DNA of 7,898 bases from an uncultured Ruminococcus sp. (lineage in GTDB: Bacteria > Bacillota > Clostridia > Oscillospirales > Ruminococcaceae): contig CAMNJD010000085.1 in the NCBI GenBank assembly GCA_946540705.1, positions 1-7,898 on the forward strand. Direction: 5' to 3'. Numbering within the stretch: position 1 is the first letter of the stretch; every line of letters starts with the position of its first letter. This document shows positions 7,414 through 7,898 of this stretch, one piece after another. The notes beneath the pieces are model-generated. The model was not told where the DNA came from. It worked only from the letters and a program-made list of their open reading frames with translations, and did no database searches. The position numbers were made by a program, and so were the translations under genes.

Positions 7414-7665
7414 ATGTCGCATTCGGGGCATTTTCCGATTCATGCGATTAAATGCATCAAATGTCCATATCGGCTTGGAACGATAAAATGTGTTATCAAT
7501 CCATGTATAGAATGCTTGGAGCAAAAGCGTAAAACCCATCCTTTTCCTACTCCGGTTGAAATACACGAGAATGTAATATGCAAAAAATGTGGCAGCAATA
7601 CATTCAAAGATGGTAAGTGTGCAATCTGTGGCTCTAAAGTGAAGGGCTGTTCATTTTTTAGATAG
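7414..7665 (+). CDS. Small double zinc-ribbon protein, 83 residues
   Basis: I chose ATG 7414 because AAGGTGAT at 7402-7409, an excellent ribosome binding site, precedes it; the in-frame GTG at 7405 lies inside that site. The protein has ten cysteines in two clusters. The N-terminal cluster is C14-x2-C17, C26, C31-x2-C34. The C-terminal cluster is a classic zinc ribbon, C56-x2-C59-x9-C69-x2-C72, ending with C79. Histidines 3, 6, 10, 42 and 51 might also take part. No enzyme motif is seen. Such ribbons bind nucleic acid or protein partners, but nothing here shows which. It follows the propeller gene closely and ends 17 bases before a terminator, so it is the last gene of the AT-rich unit. Confidence 0.8.
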   Translation: MSHSGHFPIHAIKCIKCPYRLGTIKCVINPCIECLEQKRKTHPFPTPVEIHENVICKKCGSNTFKDGKCAICGSKVKGCSFFR

Positions 7666-7682
7666 CTTTGAATCATTCTATG

Positions 7683-7719
7683 AAGGGGCTTTTCTAGGAA
7701 TAAACCTAAATAGCCCCTT
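7683..7719 (+). terminator. Rho-independent terminator after the zinc-ribbon gene
   Basis: AAGGGGCT at 7683-7690 pairs with AGCCCCTT at 7712-7719. An inner TAGG/CCTA stem (7695-7698 with 7705-7708) around AATAAA extends it. The tail TTTAATATGTTT is only moderately T-rich. Position, 17 bases after the stop, supports the call. It also marks the right part of the AT-rich segment. Confidence 0.75.
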
Positions 7720-7722
7720 TAA

Positions 7723-7800
7723 TATGTTTCCACAGACGTTAAGTGCAAATATCGGAAAGACTGCATTGAAATCTTCGATAATTGGTGCTTACAAAAATGA
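7723..7800 (+). pseudogene. Short cysteine-containing coding remnant without start
   Basis: Between the stop at 7720-7722 and the TGA at 7798-7800 one frame is open and reads like protein, including DVKCKYRKDCIEIFDNWC. It has no ATG, GTG or TTG start. It ends with an ATGA overlap against the next frame. It may be the tail of a gene whose 5' part was lost at the right junction of the AT-rich segment, or a chance opening. Confidence 0.2.
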
Positions 7801-7898
7801 CCGATGTGTCGGGCGTTACGGTCGCTCCCAGCGGGCGTGCGCAGGATATGCAAATGAAGTGCGACTGGATGAATGAAATGCTCGGACAGGGACACATT
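7797..7898 (+). CDS. Unidentified protein, N-terminal part only, runs off the right edge
   Basis: From ATG 7797 the frame stays open to the window edge for 34 residues, beginning MTDVSGVTVAPSGRAQDMQ and containing KCDWMNEMLGQG. Base composition returns to the G+C-rich style of the genes at the left, which supports coding. No ribosome binding site precedes the ATG; TTG 7782 and GTG 7785 are alternatives just after an in-frame stop at 7779. The opposite strand is also open over part of this stretch, so even the strand is not certain. I do not recognise the family, and it does not look like the missing end of the phosphoesterase. Confidence 0.4.
   Translation, partial: MTDVSGVTVAPSGRAQDMQMKCDWMNEMLGQGHI

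Noticed and set aside
7797..7898. Right-edge frame as the missing 3' part of the metallophosphoesterase
   Set aside because: It shows no GHxH or similar late phosphoesterase motif in the visible part and reads like the start of a different protein.

Overview
The window looks like chromosomal DNA of an anaerobic Clostridia member, most likely Ruminococcus or another Oscillospiraceae. The reasons are a TraX-type membrane protein, a giant lysine/glutamate-rich helical protein of the kind seen in these genomes, and a BMP-family binding protein followed by a small metallophosphoesterase, a pair I recall from that group. This is recognition from memory, not a search. All supported genes lie on the + strand. 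No tRNA, rRNA, CRISPR array or recognisable transposase or integrase is visible.

Layout. 2-541 is the 3' part of a TraX-family acyltransferase-like membrane protein. After a 196-base gap holding a small hairpin, a possible -10 box and a strong ribosome binding site, 738-4205 encodes a 1155-residue soluble, mostly helical protein of unknown function with weak internal repeats. A perfect 14-bp stem terminator (4229-4260) closes it. 4330-6111 encodes a cytoplasmic BMP-family binding protein with a ParB/sulfiredoxin-like N-terminal region; its extreme N-terminus looks lost. Twelve bases later a metallophosphoesterase begins at 6124 but stops at 6312, just after its GNHD motif.

From about 6309 to about 7720 the DNA becomes clearly AT-rich with different codon use. 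This foreign-looking segment holds a small 5'-clipped helical frame, a probable beta-propeller protein without a good start codon, and an 83-residue double zinc-ribbon protein, closed by a hairpin terminator (7683-7719). From about 7735 the DNA is richer in G+C again, and a new unidentified frame runs off the right edge.

The BMP protein and the phosphoesterase look like a two-gene operon, possibly sensing or metabolising a nucleoside-like ligand; that role is inferred. The main biological event visible is the interruption of this operon by the AT-rich segment. The segment could be an accessory module or the scar of several rearrangements. Its genes match no system I can name.
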